Position numbers and translations under genes: made by a program. A stretch of 64,000 bases of DNA, taken from NCBI RefSeq assembly GCF_020515695.1, contig NZ_JAIWJA010000005.1:186001-250000 (forward strand). Reading direction: 5' to 3'. This stretch comes from Pseudomonas sp. MWU16-30317. GTDB taxonomy: Bacteria; Pseudomonadota; Gammaproteobacteria; Pseudomonadales; Pseudomonadaceae. Of this stretch, positions 48,289 to 58,917 are shown piece after piece. The notes under the pieces are model-generated. The model was given only the letters and a program-made list of their open reading frames with translations, did no database searches and had not been told where the DNA came from. How positions within the stretch are numbered: the first letter of the stretch is position 1; each line of letters starts with the position of its first letter.

Positions 48289-49905
48289 TTACGGTGTTGG
48301 GATACCAAGGATATCCCGCGCCACCGCCTCGGCGATGCGGATTCCGTCGACACCCGCCGACAGAATACCTCCAGCGTAGCCTGCGCCTTCACCCGCCGGG
48401 AACAGGCCGCGAACATTGAGGCTTTGCAGGTCGGCGCCGCGAGTAATGCGCAGCGGCGACGAGGTCCGGGTTTCGATACCGGTGAGAATCGCGTCGTGCA
48501 TCGCATAGCCCTTGATCTGCCGGTTGAACGCCGGCAGCGCCTCGCGGATAGCCTCGATGGCAAAGGCCGGCAACGCCAGGGCCAGATCGCCCAGCGATAC
48601 GCCGGGCTTGTACGAGGGCTCGACGCTGCCCAACTCGGTCGATGCCTTGGCGGCGACGAAGTCCCCCACCAGTTGCGCGGGCGCGTGATAGTTGCTGCCA
48701 CCCAGCAGGTAGGCTTTGGATTCCAGCTGTTCCTGCAACTCGATACCGGCCAGCGGGCCACCCGGGTAGTCCTGCTCGGGGGTGATGCCGACGACGATGC
48801 CGGAGTTGGCATTGCGTTCGTTACGCGAATACTGGCTCATGCCATTGGTGACCACGCGCTCGGGCTCGGAGGTCGCCGCGACCACGGTGCCGCCTGGGCA
48901 CATGCAGAAGCTGTACACAGAGCGGCCATTCTTGGCGTGATACACCAGTTTGTAATCGGCCGCGCCGAGTTTCGGGTGGCCGGCGTACTTGCCCAGCCGT
49001 GCCTGGTCGATGACGGTCTGCGGATGCTCGATACGGAAACCCACCGAAAACGGCTTGGCCTCCATGAACACGTCGCGGGCGTGCAGCATGCGGAAGGTGT
49101 CGCGGGCGCTGTGACCCAAGGCCAGCACCACGTGCCGGGACAGCAACTGCTCGCCGCTGGCCAGTTCGATGCCTTGCAGTTGCCCGTTGTCGATCAGTAC
49201 ATCGGTGACTTTCTGTTCGAACCGCACCTCGCCACCCAAGGCTTCGATTTCCTTGCGCATGGTTTCGACCATGCCGGTCAGGCGGAAGGTGCCGATGTGC
49301 GGTTTCGACACGTAGAGGATCTCGTCCGGCGCACCGGCTCGCACAAACTCATGCAGCACCTTGCGGCCGTGGTGCAGCGGATCCTTGATCTGGCTGTAGA
49401 GCTTGCCGTCGGAGAAGGTTCCGGCACCGCCTTCTCCGAACTGCACGTTGGACTCGGGGTTGAGCACGCTTTTACGCCACAGGCCCCAGGTATCCTTGGT
49501 GCGCTGTCGGACTTCGCGGCCGCGCTCCAGCACGATCGGCTTGAAGCCCATCTGCGCCAGCAGCAAGGCGGCGAAGATGCCGCATGGGCCGAAGCCGACC
49601 ACCACAGGACGCTCGCCCAGGTCGGCCGGCGCATGGCCGACTACTTTGTAGGTGACGTCCGGCGCCGGATTGACGTTGTGATCGTCGGCGAACTTTTGTA
49701 ACAGTGGCGCTTCGTCGGCGACTTCGAGGTCGATCGTGTAGATGAACTGCAACTCGCTGTTTTTCTTGCGGGCATCGTAGCTGCGCTTGAACAGGGTGAA
49801 GTTCAGCAGGTCAGCGTCGCTGATGCCCAGGCGCTGCACGATGGCAGGGCGCAAGGCCTCGTCGGTGTGGTCGAGGGGCAGCTTGAGTTCGGTGATTCGT
49901 AACAT
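48289..49905 (-). CDS. FAD-dependent oxidoreductase (COG2509-type)
   Basis: A 538-residue flavoprotein. A 90-residue N-terminal domain precedes the dinucleotide-binding motif GFGPCGI (about 104-110), and FAD-type segments such as FGEGGAGTFSDGKLY, VVLALGHSARDTF and FPAGEGAGYAGGI follow. It resembles BaiN/HI0933-like and uncharacterised geranylgeranyl-reductase-like dehydrogenases. Its substrate is not known. No neighbours suggest a pathway. The MLRITELKLPLDH start is conserved in Pseudomonas as I recall. Confidence 0.85.
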   Translation of the reverse strand: MLRITELKLPLDHTDEALRPAIVQRLGISDADLLNFTLFKRSYDARKKNSELQFIYTIDLEVADEAPLLQKFADDHNVNPAPDVTYKVVGHAPADLGERPVVVGFGPCGIFAALLLAQMGFKPIVLERGREVRQRTKDTWGLWRKSVLNPESNVQFGEGGAGTFSDGKLYSQIKDPLHHGRKVLHEFVRAGAPDEILYVSKPHIGTFRLTGMVETMRKEIEALGGEVRFEQKVTDVLIDNGQLQGIELASGEQLLSRHVVLALGHSARDTFRMLHARDVFMEAKPFSVGFRIEHPQTVIDQARLGKYAGHPKLGAADYKLVYHAKNGRSVYSFCMCPGGTVVAATSEPERVVTNGMSQYSRNERNANSGIVVGITPEQDYPGGPLAGIELQEQLESKAYLLGGSNYHAPAQLVGDFVAAKASTELGSVEPSYKPGVSLGDLALALPAFAIEAIREALPAFNRQIKGYAMHDAILTGIETRTSSPLRITRGADLQSLNVRGLFPAGEGAGYAGGILSAGVDGIRIAEAVARDILGIPTP

Positions 49906-50005
49906 GACAGGTCCAATATCCGAGCCGCAGGGACGGCCCCGCAGCTTTTTCTAGCCGGCGATTATAAGCTGGCAGGGCCTGCCTGCGTCAGGCTAAATCA
50001 GACGT

Positions 50006-50677
50006 TCAGTCGTTGCGCCCACCACCGAAATAGCCGCAGCCGCGCTGAGCCTGGCCGTTGACGCGGATTTCGGCAGTCAGAAACTGCACGCTGGCGCCGT
50101 CGACGCAGCGCTGCGGCGCCAACCAGACATCGATGCGCTGGTCGTTGGCGGCACTCGACAGGTTGAGGCGGCCGTCGGGCAGTTGTTCTTCCAGATAGGG
50201 CAGGGCCAAGGGGGCTTCGCCGGCACGGTTGAGGACCATCCCGCTGGCGCTGACTTTCAGTTCCCATTCAGGGTTGTGGCCGCTGGCATGCACGGTTTGC
50301 AACTTGAAATTGGGATCGCTGCAGGCCGTATCGGAACGTTCGACGCGGTACAACTGCGATAGTTTGAGCGTGCCATCCATGCCCCCGGTCTTGCTGGCAT
50401 CGAAGCTGCCGCGCAGGTCGACGAACAAGGTGCCAGGTTTGCTCGCCAGGTTGCCGGCTTCCTGCAGCACGCCGGTGTTGCCGACATCGCTCACCGCAAA
50501 GCGGCGATGTTCGCCACAAGGTTGAAACAGCAGATGACCGCCTTCGCCAATCAGTGCGCCTTGCATGCGCGTGAGCCCGGCATTGGGGTGCGGTTCGTTG
50601 GCGCCCAGTCCGAGCATCTGGCAGGCGGAAAGCAACGGCAGGAGGGTGAGGAGTGCAGCGGTGCGCAGGTGATGCAT
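50006..50677 (-). CDS. COG3650-like lipoprotein
   Basis: A 223-residue lipoprotein with a signal ending LLSACQ (Cys19). Two similar halves follow: the first with FQPCGEHRRFAVSD, the second with cysteine-bounded WLAPQRCVDGASVQ...QAQRGCGYFGGG. This is the COG3650 pattern of secreted META/heat-shock-like lipoproteins. The ATG at 50677 gives the signal peptide; a longer in-frame extension is not credible. Function is unknown. Confidence 0.75.
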   Translation of the reverse strand: MHHLRTAALLTLLPLLSACQMLGLGANEPHPNAGLTRMQGALIGEGGHLLFQPCGEHRRFAVSDVGNTGVLQEAGNLASKPGTLFVDLRGSFDASKTGGMDGTLKLSQLYRVERSDTACSDPNFKLQTVHASGHNPEWELKVSASGMVLNRAGEAPLALPYLEEQLPDGRLNLSSAANDQRIDVWLAPQRCVDGASVQFLTAEIRVNGQAQRGCGYFGGGRND

Positions 50678-50776
50678 TGACGGGGCTCCTTGAACGAGGC
50701 GGCCACCGTAGCACAGGCAATAATGGTAAACGTCAAAACGGTGTTGGGGGTTGGCTGGGGGCGGTGTCAGGGCGGG

Positions 50777-50866
50777 CCTCTTCGCGAGCAAGCTTTGCTC
50801 CTGCAGTGCCAGCCGATATCGAGTCGCACTGTAGGAGCAAGGCTGCGCGTCCGGCGGCGAAGGGGT
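50777..50866. repeat. Inverted REP pair
   Basis: CCTCTTCGCGAGCAAGCTTTGCTCCTGCAG is mirrored by CTGTAGGAGCAAGGCTGCGCGTCCGGCGGCGAAGG, downstream of livF and in front of the COG3650-like gene. Confidence 0.65.
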
Positions 50867-50886
50867 CATCAGCCGCGCCGTATGGA

Positions 50887-51588
50887 TCAGCCGCCCAGAT
50901 ACGCCTCGCGCACCTTGGGATCGGTCAACAACGCCTCGCCCGAACCTTCCATCACCACCCGGCCGTTCTCCAGCACATAGGCGCGGTCAGCGATTTTCAG
51001 CGCCTGGTTGGCGTTCTGCTCCACCAAAAACACCGTCACACCATCCTTGCGCAGTTGCTCGATGATATCGAAGATCTGCTGGATGATGATCGGTGCCAGC
51101 CCCAACGAAGGCTCGTCGAGCAGCAGCAGCCTGGGCTTGCTCATCAACGCCCGGCCGATGGCGAGCATCTGCTGTTCGCCCCCGGACATGGTGCCGCCGC
51201 GCTGGTTGAAGCGCTCCCTGAGCCGCGGAAACAGCGCCAGTACCTTGTCCATCTGCGCCTGGTAATCGCCCTTGTCGGTGAAAAAACCACCCATGGCAAG
51301 GTTTTCCTCGACCGTCAGCCGCGCGAAGATCCGCCGCCCCTCGGGCACCACCGCAATGCTCTTGCGCATGATGATCGAGGAGTTCTGGCCCACCAGTTCT
51401 TCACCCATGTAGCGGATGCTGCCCGAGTGCGCCTGGGGCGAACCGCAGAGGGTCATCAGCAAGGTCGATTTACCCGCGCCATTGGCGCCGATCAGGGTCA
51501 CGATCTCACCTTGACGGACCTCGACGTTGACGCTGTGCAGCGCCTGAATCTTGCCGTAGAAGGTCGAAACGTTTTCAAACTGCAGCAT
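50887..51588 (-). CDS. livF: Branched-chain amino acid ABC importer ATPase LivF
   Basis: A 233-residue HAAT-family ATPase. Walker A is GANGAGKST (33-41), the signature MSGGEQQM, Walker B LLLLDEP and the switch FLVEQN. It is the last gene of the livKHMGF operon; its ATG directly abuts the livG stop. It pairs with LivG to energise leucine/isoleucine/valine (and alanine/threonine-like) uptake, equivalent to BraG of P. aeruginosa. Confidence 0.96.
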   Translation of the reverse strand: MLQFENVSTFYGKIQALHSVNVEVRQGEIVTLIGANGAGKSTLLMTLCGSPQAHSGSIRYMGEELVGQNSSIIMRKSIAVVPEGRRIFARLTVEENLAMGGFFTDKGDYQAQMDKVLALFPRLRERFNQRGGTMSGGEQQMLAIGRALMSKPRLLLLDEPSLGLAPIIIQQIFDIIEQLRKDGVTVFLVEQNANQALKIADRAYVLENGRVVMEGSGEALLTDPKVREAYLGG

Positions 51589-52352
<764 letters not shown>

Positions 52353-52356
<4 letters not shown>

Positions 52357-53605
52357 TTACGCAGCTCCAGGTGTGGCCTTTGCATCGGGAGAAAGCCCTG
52401 CGGACGCCAGATCATCATCAGCACCATCATGGCGCCGAACATCAACATGCGGTATTCGCTAAAATCGCGCATCATTTCCGGAAGCACGATCATCACGATC
52501 GCGGCGAGTATCACCCCCAGTTGTGAGCCCATGCCACCCAGTACGACGATCGCGAGGATGATCGCCGACTCGATGAAGGTGAACGACTCGGGAGTGACGA
52601 GGCCTTGGCGAGCGGCGAAGAAACTGCCCGCGAAGCCCGCAAAGCTTGCGCCCAGGGTGAAGGCCGACAGCTTGATGATGGTCGGATTCAAGCCCAGTGC
52701 CCGGCAGGCGATTTCGTCTTCACGCAGCGCTTCCCAGGCACGGCCGATGGGCATGCGCAGCAAGCGGTTGATGATGAACAGCGCCGCCAAGGCCAGCACC
52801 AGCGCCACCAGATAGAGGAAGATCACCTTGCCTACCGGGTTGTACGTCAACCCGAAGTAATCGTAGAAGGTCTGTCCGCCATCTGCGGCAGTGCGATCGA
52901 AGCTCAGGCCGAACAAGGTCGGTTTGGGGATGCTGCTGATACCGTTGGGACCGCCGGTGAGATCGGTGAGGTTGCGCAGGAACACCCGAATGATCTCGCC
53001 AAAGCCCAAGGTCACGATCGCCAGGTAATCACCACGCAAGCGCAGCACCGGGAAACCGAGCACGAAGCCGAACGCCGCTGCCGCCAGGCCGGCAATCGGC
53101 AGGCACACCCAGAAGCTGAAACCGTAGTAATGCGACAGCATGGCGTAGGTGTAGGCACCCACCGCATAGAAGCCGACATACCCCAGATCGAGCAGGCCGG
53201 CGAGGCCGACGACAATGTTCAGACCCAGGCCCAGCATCACATAGATGAGCACCAGAGTGGCCAGGTCAACCGCGCCCCGCGAGCCGTAGAACGGCCAGAT
53301 GAACGCCAGCACGATCAGGCCGATGATGAACCACTTCTGGGTGCTCGGCAGGGTCAGGAAGTTGCTGGCGCTGGGCGGGATCAACGCGCCCTGGCGACGG
53401 GATTTCCAGGCAGCGGTCAGGGAACGATCGAACAGCACACGCAAGAACATCAGGACCGAGCACAGGGCGATGATGGTCACCGTAGTGGTGCTGGCGTTTT
53501 CGACGATCAGGTTAATGCCATCGATCGACAGCTTGAGGCCGAGCACCGGGTAGGCCACGGCCCACACCAGCAACGCGCTGAACAGCGCGGATTTGAGAGG
53601 ACGGG

Positions 53606-53609
<4 letters not shown>
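52353..53609 (-). CDS. livM: Branched-chain amino acid ABC importer permease LivM
   Basis: A 418-residue polytopic permease. A 95-residue N-terminal extension with extra helices precedes the LivM core (FYAVGAYTYAML, GLNPTIIKLSAFTLGASFAGFAG), as in gammaproteobacterial LivM. It overlaps livH by four bases and livG by four. It forms the membrane channel with LivH. Confidence 0.95.
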
Positions 53610-54529
<920 letters not shown>

Positions 54530-54545
54530 TGCTGTGCTCCTAAAT

Positions 54546-54578
54546 ACAAAGCCCACTGCAGGGAGCAGTGGGCTTTGT
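54546..54578 (-). terminator. Intercistronic attenuating hairpin, livK-livH
   Basis: ACAAAGCCCACTGC pairs perfectly with GCAGTGGGCTTTGT (14 bp), with a five-base loop and a short T-rich tail on the minus strand. It separates the binding protein from the permease genes, like the aotJ-aotQ hairpin. Confidence 0.8.
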
Positions 54579-54594
54579 AGTCAGTCTGTGGATC

Positions 54595-55713
54595 TTACTT
54601 GGTCGGGGCTTCGGTTTTGCTGCCGTCTTTGTGCCACTCGTAGACCACGAACTTGAAGTCTTTCAGGTCGCCCTTGGCGTCGAAGCTGAGGTCGCCGGTC
54701 GGAGTCTTGAAGGTCCCGGCGTGGATGGCTGCCGCCACCTTGGCGGTGTCTTCGCTCTTGGCCGCTGCGATACCGTCAGCGATCACTTCCACCGCTGCGT
54801 AAGATGGGAACACGAACGGGCCGCTCGGGTCTTCCTTCTTGGCTTTGAAGGCCTCTACCAGTGCCTTGTTGGTAGGGTCCTGATCGAAGGATTTCGGCAG
54901 GGTCACCAACAGACCTTCCGACGCGCTTTGGGCGATCTGGGAAATTGAAGCGTTACCGACGCCTTCAGGCCCCATGAACTTGGCCTTCAGGCCCTTTTCC
55001 TGGGCCTGGCGCAGGATCAGGCCCAGCTCGGGGTGGTAGCCGCCGTAGTAGACGAAGTCGACGTTGGCTTGCTTGAGCTTGGCGATCAGCGAGGAGAAGT
55101 CCTTGTCGCCGGCATTGATGCCTTCGAACACCGCTACTTTCACGCCTTTGCCTTCCAGGGTCGATTTGACCGCGGTGGCGATGCCTTCACCGTATTGCTG
55201 CTTGTCGTGGATGACCGCGACGATCTTCGGCTTCACCTGGTCGGCGATGTAATTGCCGGCGGCCGGGCCCTGGGCGCTGTCCAGGCCGATGGTGCGGAAC
55301 ACCATCTTGTAGCCACGGGCGGTGATGTCCGGGCTGGTGGCGGCCGGGGTGACCATGATCACGCCTTCGTCTTCGTAGATATCGGAAGCCGGCTGAGTGG
55401 AGCTGGAGCACAAATGGCCGACCACGAACTTGACCCCGTCGTTGACGACCTTGTTGGCGACCGCGACCGCTTGCTTGGGATCGCAGGCGTCATCGTATTC
55501 GACCGCTTCGAGCTTCTTGCCGTCTACGCCGCCTTTGGCGTTGAGCTGCTCGATCGCCATTTTAGCGCCGCTGAACTGCATGTCGCCGTATTGCGCGACA
55601 GCACCCGTCTTGGGACCGACAATGCCGATCTTGATGGTGTCGGCGGCGAACGAATGACTGGCAACGCCGGCCAATACCATAGCGGCGAACAGCTTGGAAA
55701 TCTGCTTGTGCAT
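54595..55713 (-). CDS. livK: Branched-chain amino acid-binding periplasmic protein (LivK/BraC)
   Basis: A 372-residue binding protein with a signal peptide (about 1-23, ending SFA). It has the LIVAT-binding fold: GIVGPKTGAVAQYGD, YDDACDPKQAVAVANKVV, the VGHLCSSSTQPASDIY cysteine pair region and the hinge AATSPDIT. It is the first gene of the liv operon and the BraC equivalent. A 440-base region upstream must contain its promoter. Confidence 0.95.
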   Translation of the reverse strand: MHKQISKLFAAMVLAGVASHSFAADTIKIGIVGPKTGAVAQYGDMQFSGAKMAIEQLNAKGGVDGKKLEAVEYDDACDPKQAVAVANKVVNDGVKFVVGHLCSSSTQPASDIYEDEGVIMVTPAATSPDITARGYKMVFRTIGLDSAQGPAAGNYIADQVKPKIVAVIHDKQQYGEGIATAVKSTLEGKGVKVAVFEGINAGDKDFSSLIAKLKQANVDFVYYGGYHPELGLILRQAQEKGLKAKFMGPEGVGNASISQIAQSASEGLLVTLPKSFDQDPTNKALVEAFKAKKEDPSGPFVFPSYAAVEVIADGIAAAKSEDTAKVAAAIHAGTFKTPTGDLSFDAKGDLKDFKFVVYEWHKDGSKTEAPTK

Positions 55714-56153
55714 AATGCTCCACTCTCGTGTTTTAGTTTTTATAGTTCTGGCGGCCAGGGCTGCCGAACCGGGTAGGTCTCGGCCCGTATCGAAAGCACT
55801 TTGCTCCCTTTACCAAGGCGCTCCGACTCCCCCGACTTTTTCACCGAGGGCAGTGTAGAGCGCCGGTTTACGCCTTGAAAAGCGGCGAATGGCGAGCGCG
55901 ATACGGGTGTCGCTAAATCGACACAAAGTTACAGAAACACGGCGCCGCTATCGATTTCAGCCCGCCAAAAGCCCTTTGTGCAACAAGGACTTGCCCATGG
56001 CTGGCAAGCAATTCGACCCGGCAGGTGAACCGTCCCCGACGGCGTGCACACCTTTGCCGTTTTAAACGCTGTAATCAATGCTGGATTTGCAACCGGGTTT
56101 TGCCGAAAGCGCGCCGACGTTATGATTGCGCCTTCGTTTATTCGGTGAGACCC
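55714..56153. promoter_or_regulatory. livK leader/promoter region
   Basis: A 440-base gap between the liv operon (leftward) and the DUF2288 gene (rightward). A long untranslated leader for livK probably takes up the left half. I find no clear hairpin, operator or gene in it. Short open frames in the right half have no recognisable protein. Confidence 0.4.
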
Positions 56154-56456
56154 ATGACAGAACAACCTAGCACCCTCTATGCCAAGCTACTCGGCGAGAC
56201 CGCCCCGATCAGCTGGAAAGAACTGCAACCCTTCTTTGCAAGGGGCGCCCTGTTATGGGTCGACCCCGGCCTGGATCTGGTCGCCGTGGCCGAGTCTTTT
56301 GCCTTGGATCAAAAGGAGCCGATCGCTGCCTGGTTGGAGGCCGCAAAGGTTGAAAAGGTGTCTGACTCGCGGGCTCTGGAGCTGCATGACGGCGCTCCAG
56401 ACCTGTGGGCGGTGGTGGTATCGCCCTGGATACTGATCCAAAACAGGGCGTCATGA
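56154..56456 (+). CDS. DUF2288 family protein
   Basis: A 100-residue soluble protein starting MTEQPSTLYAKLLGETAPISWKELQPFFA, which matches the DUF2288 family of cyanobacteria and gammaproteobacteria. It contains GALLWVDPGLDLVAVAESFA and ends in VVVSPWILIQ. No function is known. The start at 56154 is chosen by the family; a longer frame upstream is not conserved. It is convergent with the MHYT protein gene. Confidence 0.85.
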   Translation: MTEQPSTLYAKLLGETAPISWKELQPFFARGALLWVDPGLDLVAVAESFALDQKEPIAAWLEAAKVEKVSDSRALELHDGAPDLWAVVVSPWILIQNRAS

Positions 56457-56501
56457 TCTTTAGAGCCCTGTTGTGGTGCGAAAAAAACGTAGGTGTCCGG
56501 C

Positions 56502-58721
56502 TCAGCGGTTGGGCGTCTTGCCTACGATCGACAGGGTCGGCGGCGGCGCGGAGGGTGGGGGTGGACGTTTCTCGACCTGGCCTAGCAGTTCACGCAGCTG
56601 CGCCATGGGCACCGGATGCCCGAGCAGGAAGCCCTGTGCAAAGTCGCAGCCATACTGTTTGAGCATTTCGTATTGCTCTTCGGTCTCCACACCCTCGGTA
56701 ATCACCTGCATGCCCAAGGTGTGGGCCATGGCAATGATCGCCTTGACCACTTGCATGTCGTAAGGCGCGGGCGAGGTGTTCTGGATAAAGCTGCGGTCGA
56801 TTTTCAGGGTATTGAGCGGCAGGCGCTTAAGGTAGGCCAAGGACGAATACCCGGTGCCGAAGTCATCGATCACCAGCGATACACCCAGTGCCTCGATGCT
56901 GCTCAGCACCTTGATGGCGGCATCGATGTTGAGCATCACTGCGTTTTCGGTAACTTCCAGTTCCAGTCGTTGTGGCTTGGCGCCGGTATCGGCCAGGGCC
57001 TTGGCGATTTCGTCCACCAGCGACTCGCGCTTGAGGTTGAGCGCCGAACAATTGAGGGCGATGCGCAGCTTGTCGTGACCCAGGCGCTCCAGTTCGCCGA
57101 GGTCCAGGCAGGCGCGGTGCAGTACCCAGCCGTCCAGTTCGGCGATCAGGCCGTTGGTCTCGGCAATGCCGATAAAGGCGTCTGGGCTCAGCAGGCCATG
57201 CTCGGGATGTCGCCAGCGCACCAGGGCTTCGAGGCGGGTAACCTGGCCGCTGCGCAGGTCGAAAATAGGCTGGTAGAACAGTTCAAGCTCCTGTCCGCCG
57301 CGCAAAGCCTCACGCAACTCGGCTTCCAGATGCAAGGCCATGGAAGCCTTGCTGCGCAGGTCCTCGCTGAAAAAGTGCGCGCTGTTGCGCCCGTTTCCCT
57401 TGGATTGATAGAGCGCCAGGTCGGCGTTTTTCAGCAACGCTTCGGTGCTGTTGCCGTCATCCGGGAACAGACTGATGCCGATGCTGGTGGTCATCACCAT
57501 GCGCCTGCCAGCCAGTTCGATGGGGTTTTTCATGGCGGTCATGATGCGCTGGGCCATCATCCGCGCCTCGTCCCGGGTACGCAGGCTCAGCAGCACGCAG
57601 AACTCATCGCCGCCAAAGCGCGCGACCACATCATCCTGGCCGCGGGTGGCGTTGCGCAGCAGATTCGCGATTGCCTTGAGCAGCTCGTCACCGGCGTCGT
57701 GGCCGAGGCTGTCGTTGATCCGCTTGAAGTGGTCGATATCGAGGAACATCACCGCCAGCATGCCCCCCGTAGCTCGGCGCTCCTGCAGTTTGTCAGCGAA
57801 CAATTGATCGAAGCCGCGGCGGTTGACCAGGTTGGTCAGGCCGTCGTAGTGGGCCGCCTGCTGCAGTGAGACCTGGGCCTGATCGAGCTGGTTGAGCATG
57901 GCGGTGGCGTGGCGCAGGTCCTGTTCCTTGCTTTGCAGCTTTTTGTCGGCGAGGGCGGCGTTGATGCACAGGGCCATGATCAGCAGGGTGATCGCGGCTA
58001 CGGTGATGCCCAATTGGGTGCCGTTGGAGGTGACGTTGCCATGCATGTGCAGGTCGACCGGCATGGCCATGGTCAGCGCCCACATACCGGTAAAGTGGGT
58101 GCTGATGATGCCTGCCGCCATCAACAAGGTCGCGGCGTATTTGCGCAGCTCTGCATAGCGCCCACTGGGATAGCGAAAGCGTCGCGTCAACACCAGTGCG
58201 GCGAAGCTCACGGCAATGGCGATCACGATCGACAGCGCGAACAGCCAAGGGTCGTAATAGGTTTGGGCATTGGAGCGCATGGCCGACATGCCGTAGTAGT
58301 GCATCGCCACGATGCCCAGGCCAAGGATGACCGCCGCTTGCAGGTATTGGCCGCCGTTGAGCGTCGCGCGCTCGAGACTGCGCAACGTCGCCAGGCTGGC
58401 GATCAGCGCAATCAGCAATGAGACAATGGTGATGGGCAGATCGTAATGCACTTCCATCGGCGCCATGAACGCCAGCATGCTGATGAAGTGCATGCCCCAG
58501 ATGCCACCCGCCAAACAGGCGGCACCGGCCCAGCGCCAACGGCGGCGAGTGCCTGGATGTTCGGCTTGTTGCAGGCGTTCGGCGATATCGAGGGTGGCAA
58601 AGCTGCCAGCGCAGGCGACCACGTAGGCCAGTAACACCAGAAAGGGGTCGTGCGTGCAATGCAGGAGCATCTGCCCCTGTTCGGGGAGCGCACCGGTGAA
58701 ACGCAAACCAAGCCAGTCCAT
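56502..58721 (-). CDS. MHYT-GGDEF-EAL c-di-GMP signalling protein (MucR/NbdA type)
   Basis: A 739-residue membrane protein. Seven N-terminal helices contain the sensor repeats GMHFISM, AMHYYGM and STHFTGM, the MHYT pattern thought to sense oxygen, NO or CO through metal. A short coiled coil is followed by a GGDEF domain with an intact GGDEF at 370-374 and an EAL domain with intact EAL at 498-500 (EALVRW). So both synthesis and hydrolysis of c-di-GMP are possible. The inhibitory-site spacing is unusual (see finding). It is monocistronic. Confidence 0.9.
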   Translation of the reverse strand: MDWLGLRFTGALPEQGQMLLHCTHDPFLVLLAYVVACAGSFATLDIAERLQQAEHPGTRRRWRWAGAACLAGGIWGMHFISMLAFMAPMEVHYDLPITIVSLLIALIASLATLRSLERATLNGGQYLQAAVILGLGIVAMHYYGMSAMRSNAQTYYDPWLFALSIVIAIAVSFAALVLTRRFRYPSGRYAELRKYAATLLMAAGIISTHFTGMWALTMAMPVDLHMHGNVTSNGTQLGITVAAITLLIMALCINAALADKKLQSKEQDLRHATAMLNQLDQAQVSLQQAAHYDGLTNLVNRRGFDQLFADKLQERRATGGMLAVMFLDIDHFKRINDSLGHDAGDELLKAIANLLRNATRGQDDVVARFGGDEFCVLLSLRTRDEARMMAQRIMTAMKNPIELAGRRMVMTTSIGISLFPDDGNSTEALLKNADLALYQSKGNGRNSAHFFSEDLRSKASMALHLEAELREALRGGQELELFYQPIFDLRSGQVTRLEALVRWRHPEHGLLSPDAFIGIAETNGLIAELDGWVLHRACLDLGELERLGHDKLRIALNCSALNLKRESLVDEIAKALADTGAKPQRLELEVTENAVMLNIDAAIKVLSSIEALGVSLVIDDFGTGYSSLAYLKRLPLNTLKIDRSFIQNTSPAPYDMQVVKAIIAMAHTLGMQVITEGVETEEQYEMLKQYGCDFAQGFLLGHPVPMAQLRELLGQVEKRPPPPSAPPPTLSIVGKTPNR

Positions 58722-58840
58722 AGCGCGCCTCGTACAGCCTGTACGTTTTTTAAGGCGAGTATACCCAGCACCCTCGCGGTGATGGCGAAGTGGCTTCAAC
58801 TATTTCGGAATAAGAACGGCTTTCTCAGAAGCACATTACA

Positions 58841-58905
58841 CCCGTGGGGGCGAACTCTGCTCTCGTAGCTTTCAAAGGCTTTAGGAGCAGAGCTTCCCGC
58901 AGGTG
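58841..58905. repeat. Degenerate inverted REP pair
   Basis: CCCGTGGGGGCGAACTCTGC is mirrored by GGAGCAGAGCTTCCCGCAGG. It lies between the c-di-GMP gene and rapA. Confidence 0.5.
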
Positions 58906-58917
58906 TTGATGTGCAGC

